DNA from: Siminovitchia thermophila
GTDB lineage: Bacteria > Bacillota > Bacilli > Bacillales > Bacillaceae_C
NCBI RefSeq assembly: GCF_016909185.1
Contig: NZ_JAFBFH010000002.1
Span: 1 to 64,000, forward strand
Direction of reading: 5' to 3'
DNA length: 64,000 nucleotides
The notes below the pieces were generated by a model, which worked only from the letters and a program-made list of their open reading frames with translations, had not been told where the DNA came from and ran no database searches. The position numbers and the translations under genes were made by a program. Within the stretch, counting starts at the first letter, position 1. Each line of letters opens with the position of its first letter. Of this stretch, positions 60,823 to 64,000 are shown piece after piece.

Positions 60823-61654
60823 TTATTCACCGCCATTTAGAAATTTTCTGCCGTTTTTCTAGAAAATCAAATGTAGACACACTTCACCTGTGGAATGATT
60901 TCTAGAAAAAAACAGCAGTAGAGTATCCATATCCAAAAGATAAGAACTTAAGTGATTTTTTCTTCATGGGTGGACACTCCTCTCTCTAAATGACAGCATT
61001 CTTTACGTAACTAAAAAAAGAATCTACGGTTTATTGCTAGTTTCAACCTAGCATTGCTTTAATTAGATTTTTATTATCAGGATAAAAAACTTATTCTGTA
61101 CGAACATATTGTCACATAGAGCAAGGTTTTTATCAAGCTTTATCTTAAATAGTCGCTCTTTGTTTTATTGGTTGAAATAAAGTTTGATTAAAAAAACTTT
61201 TTTCACCAGAAAAGAGGTTGTCGTTGATGAAATACGAAATCAACGCTTCGTGTGCGCAGTGTTAAAAGAGCTTAATAGTAGTAAATAATGATTTGAAAAA
61301 TTAGCTACTGAGTTCAATTATTCAAAACGGTAGAACCCAATTTGATGTTTTTTTATATTTACAAAATCAGCATTTTTTGCGTACTTTTGATTAACTTTTA
61401 TTTACATTTATAAACGTCCATATTAAGGGATTTTAAGAACAAGATGTCATTTATGTAAAAATATTCTTGTTTAATAAAAGGGTGTGTGTTAACATTATTT
61501 CGAAAATTATATCAAATATTAGGAACTTTTCTAGTAAATCATGACACTGATGGTGTGCACATATTACAGAAGCATCTGCAGAACGATTAATCTATCCAAA
61601 ATCAGTATATAAGGGGACATTGGACTATCTATAATAAAGGGGTGATAATGATTC
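60823..61654. other. Intergenic region with a large inverted repeat
   Basis: Apart from the inverted repeat at 60848-60918 no gene or relic is recognised. GGGGTGA lies nine bases before the MFS start at the right end. Confidence 0.35.
60848..60918. promoter_or_regulatory. Imperfect 22-bp inverted repeat upstream of the RidA-like gene
   Basis: CTGCCGTTTTTCTAGAAAAT (60848-60867) recurs as the reverse complement of 60896-60918 with two or three differences; the arms are about 26 bases apart. It may be a cruciform, a riboregulatory hairpin in the 5' region or an operator. Confidence 0.4.
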
Positions 61655-62803
61655 ATGCGGCTTCTCGTATTATTTTTGGCTACAGCCAATGCATTCATTC
61701 TTCTCTATGCACCTCAGCCCCTGCTACCTATATGGAAGAATGAATTTCAATTATCCATCTCGGCTGTTAGTCATACTATTTCTATCACCATTATCACCTT
61801 AGCTATAACCTCTTTTATGTTGGCATCAAAGTTTGATTTGTATAACCGAAAGAAAATTATTTTGTTAGCGAGTATAGCTTTAATTATTCCAAGTGCCATG
61901 ATTGCCGTATCAGATTCATTCACTACGATCTTATTCTGGAGATTTGCATATGGTTTATTTATACCTGGTGTAACGGCTGTCATGATGGCTTATGCCTCAG
62001 AAGAGTTTCCAGCGAAACATCGAGGTAAAATCATGGGTATCTATGTAAGTGCGAATGTCGGAGGAGGATTATTAGGTAGGGTTATTTCTGGCCCAATAGC
62101 AGATCTCTTTTCCTGGAAAGCTGTTTTTGGATGTATGGCTGCGCTCTCTGCTGTTGTAGCTTTTCTTGTATGGATATATCTGCCCAACCCTAAAAATCAA
62201 ACAAAAAAGAATAATGATAGTGCTCTTATTCACTTTAAAAACCCCACCTTAGTTGGAACATTCGCAATTGGTTTTGCACAATTCTTTGCATTTATTAGTT
62301 TCTTTACTTATATTCCGTTTTATGTGAGTGGAGCACCTTTTCACCTAACTGTTACGGAAGTTTCTTTATTATATTTAACTTATGCGTTTGGATTATTATC
62401 AGCACCCATATCAGGATATATATCAGATAAAATTGGAAGAAGATGGACGATGGCTAATGGGCATATAATCGCAGTTATAGGAATATTGTTAACCCTTTTC
62501 GGGACATTGCCAACAATTATTATCGGTGCTTCTTTATTAGCTTTTGGAAACTTCGCATCACAATCAGCTACTACAGCTTTTGTTACTGATATTGCAACAA
62601 CATCTCGTGGAGCGGCTACTTCCCTTTACTTATTCTTTTTCTATCTAGGCGGAAGTCTCGGTTCTTGGATTCCAGGTATTATCTGGGATGAATTTGCATG
62701 GAACGGCGTTGTTCTTTCTACAACAGGTACAATTTGTATAGCGTTAATGATAAACGCCTCCCTAACAAAGAAGTCTTCGTCTCAACAAAACATTTCTGCG
62801 TAA
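61655..62803 (+). CDS. MFS exporter (YgaY/YnfM-like)
   Basis: 382 residues with twelve membrane segments. LYAPQPLLPIWKNEFQLSISAVSHTISITI at the start and the second-half motif A, GYISDKIGRRWTMANGH, are those of the MFS group including E. coli YnfM, whose members export sugars, arabinose-like or drug compounds. The first motif A (SKFDLYNRKKII) is degenerate. The helix 4-5 region carries VSANVGGGLLGRVISGPIAD. GGGGTGATAATG lies before the ATG. It stands alone on the plus strand between minus-strand genes. Substrate unknown. Confidence 0.85.
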   Translation: MRLLVLFLATANAFILLYAPQPLLPIWKNEFQLSISAVSHTISITIITLAITSFMLASKFDLYNRKKIILLASIALIIPSAMIAVSDSFTTILFWRFAYGLFIPGVTAVMMAYASEEFPAKHRGKIMGIYVSANVGGGLLGRVISGPIADLFSWKAVFGCMAALSAVVAFLVWIYLPNPKNQTKKNNDSALIHFKNPTLVGTFAIGFAQFFAFISFFTYIPFYVSGAPFHLTVTEVSLLYLTYAFGLLSAPISGYISDKIGRRWTMANGHIIAVIGILLTLFGTLPTIIIGASLLAFGNFASQSATTAFVTDIATTSRGAATSLYLFFFYLGGSLGSWIPGIIWDEFAWNGVVLSTTGTICIALMINASLTKKSSSQQNISA

Positions 62804-62988
62804 TAAAAAATAATTACTTTTATGTAAAAAGACTGGGGAAATTCCGCAACCTTTTTACGTAGACTAAATCTATTCCAAAATCAAATTAACATCTTTAACT
62901 GATTTCAGTTTTTTATAATGACTTTGCCAAGTTTTGCTTTTTCGTCATTGGTTGTTTCGTTTTCTAACTCAACAACAACTTTTATATG
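62804..62988. other. Convergent intergenic region with a hairpin
   Basis: GTAAAAAG / CTTTTTAC (about 62824-62860) may end the MFS transcript. On the minus strand KVVVELENETTNDEKAKLGK (about 62900-62965) looks protein-like but is too short to assign. Confidence 0.35.
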
Positions 62989-63546
62989 TTAAAGATTAAA
63001 AAGTTTACGTATGTTTTCTTTGTCAATAGCTACATGTGGCCCAAAAGGAAAAAAGTAACGGAGTTGCCATTGTTGTGTCTTCAGAGCCTGTTTGCTCGCA
63101 GGTTCAGTCCAGGGCGGATAGACTCGAAAAGCCGTTTTTCCTTTCTTGCCATTATGAGACATAATTCCCTTTTCGATAAGTATTTTTTTATCAAAAACAA
63201 ACTGCCCTTGGTTTTGTGAACTGCTTACACCTATAACGACAAAATCTACACTATCCGTGCTGTCAAATGGGAGAATTATATCTATAGGTCGTTTCCATAT
63301 GGTTACGAACTGACCTATTTTAACTGGTGTTGTCTTTGCTTCGCGAAAAACGATATCTTTCCCTTCCATTCCAAAACGGCAAGCACCATACTCAGCACTT
63401 TCTGGTTCTCGAATAACCTTACTCGTCACTGTCATTTCACAAGCTTCATAAACTTTCATAGCCATTTCCAACTGATGGGGCAGAATATTTGGATCAACAA
63501 TTTGCTGCCCGGACTCCAATCTAATTTCCGATTTGTGAGTAGTCAT
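62989..63546 (-). CDS. MepB family protein
   Basis: 185 residues. ESAEYGACRFGMEGKDIVFREAKTTPVKIGQFVTIWKR is the signature block of MepB proteins, followed by FDSTDSVDFVVIGVS, GQFVFDKKILIEKGIMS, RVYPPWTEP and TQQWQLRYFF near the end. The function of MepB (in S. aureus next to the MepA multidrug pump and MepR) is not known. Start at ATG 63546 after GGAAGGGTAT; the frame opens 25 codons earlier. No MepA-like MATE pump is in the window, but MFS exporters are close. Confidence 0.85.
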   Translation of the reverse strand: MTTHKSEIRLESGQQIVDPNILPHQLEMAMKVYEACEMTVTSKVIREPESAEYGACRFGMEGKDIVFREAKTTPVKIGQFVTIWKRPIDIILPFDSTDSVDFVVIGVSSSQNQGQFVFDKKILIEKGIMSHNGKKGKTAFRVYPPWTEPASKQALKTQQWQLRYFFPFGPHVAIDKENIRKLFNL

Positions 63547-63627
63547 ATACCCTTCCTTTCTATGGAAACTATACATATTTCTTTGCGTTGTAAAATTATC
63601 CATCGAATACCAGTCTAGCACAATTAC

Positions 63628-63735
63628 CTATTTTGCAAGTTTGAAATTTTTAATAAGTGAATTTAGCTTACTCAAAAGTTCAATTTTTGCCTTATCATCT
63701 AACCCAGTTAGCGGCTCGTCTAATAGTAATAATAG
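63628..63735 (-). pseudogene. C-terminal end of an ABC transporter ATPase, cut off by element R7
   Basis: On the minus strand LLLLLDEPLTGLDDKAKIEL plus 15 residues to a stop at 63628-63630 is the Walker B/D-loop end of an ABC ATPase. Upstream of the Walker B codons the homology stops exactly where the R7 fragment begins (63733). The rest of the gene is absent. Confidence 0.65.
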
Positions 63736-63770
63736 GAGATGGAAAAAACTCCCAATGCATGAAATTTCAC
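63733..63770 (+). mobile_element. Hairpin element R7, terminal fragment
   Basis: TAGGAGATGGAA onward matches the loop and last hairpin arm of the family, with several changes, and ends GAAATTTCAC. Only the end opposite to CCCGCA is left. It forms a junction with the truncated ABC ATPase. Confidence 0.5.
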
Positions 63771-64000
63771 TTTATGTGCCTCAAATATTTTCATGAATAA
63801 CCTCTTCCATTTTCCTATAAGTTACTTACGGAAATTCTCTTGCAAATTAGAGAGCTATTACCCTGAGTTCTGACTCTCAATTTTATTCGAAAACAATTCC
63901 AGACTTTTTAAATTCAGGATCCGTTATCTAAATAACGAACATGCGCATAGCCCTTTATCCTTCTAAATGTTAAATAAGCAAAATTGAAATTGTTTGCGCC
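63771..64000. other. Right-hand end of window, no gene recognised
   Basis: AT-rich with stops in all frames. A gene starting outside the window cannot be excluded. Confidence 0.35.

Noticed and set aside
1..64000. tRNA, rRNA, cas genes, prophage genes, replication origin
   Set aside because: Looked for on both strands by eye; none recognised in the window.

Overview
The window looks like chromosomal DNA of a low-GC Gram-positive bacterium of the order Bacillales, most likely Bacillaceae. The reasons are strong GGAGG-type ribosome binding sites before most genes, frequent GTG and TTG starts, BceRSAB-like and ComP/ComA-like signalling modules, ECF sigma/anti-sigma pairs, a BltD-like acetyltransferase, a YvdD-like LOG protein and type I-C CRISPR repeats. 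I cannot fix the genus or species. There are no rRNA, tRNA or ribosomal protein genes and no essential gene clusters, so this is an accessory region rich in export, detoxification and signalling genes and in gene relics.

Layout. 0-3.6 kb: an AbgT-type transporter followed by a beta-propeller (peptidase-like) gene cut by the left edge, then a small ORF and a stand-alone caspase/CHAT-like protein. 3.9-9.5 kb: one inverted remnant and two short arrays of a type I-C CRISPR, each with the same ~175 bp leader but with no cas genes, interleaved with a broken mazG gene, a LOG gene and an MFS exporter. 10-16.4 kb: a thioesterase, an acetyltransferase, and an operon (CPBP protease, ComP-like kinase with a PDZ-like domain, LuxR-type regulator) that looks richer in GC than its surroundings and is preceded by a perfect palindrome resembling a ComA box. 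17-31 kb: two VOC proteins, a CapA-like protein, TetR/serine hydrolase, a GyrI-like protein, two acetyltransferases (one close to AAC(6') enzymes), a divergent MFS/LysR pair, and a DUF3995 protein with a TetR relic. 31-35.4 kb: a TetR-controlled ABC transporter operon. 36-46.3 kb: two paralogous ECF sigma/anti-sigma operons on either side of a two-component/ABC module and a DJ-1/PfpI protein. 46.9-55.4 kb: a secreted protein, a DUF817 protein framed by relics of a histidine kinase and a MerR gene, and a six-gene Bce-type module. 55.9-64 kb: a uridine-kinase-like protein, a C45 peptidase, a MerR regulator, a RidA-like protein, an MFS exporter and a MepB protein.

Functionally the window is dominated by systems that sense and expel or modify toxic compounds: three FtsX-type ABC transporters (two with two-component systems, one with TetR), three MFS exporters, acetyltransferases, VOC proteins and hydrolases. 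A family of short hairpin elements (six near-complete or truncated ~130-150 bp copies, one fragment and two longer relatives) is scattered through it. They share two hairpins whose stems co-vary and always have TTTAT (TTTAC in one) at one end, which is what a non-autonomous IS200/IS605-type element would show. Several copies sit inside or just upstream of operons. Statements about base composition are by eye; nothing was computed or searched.
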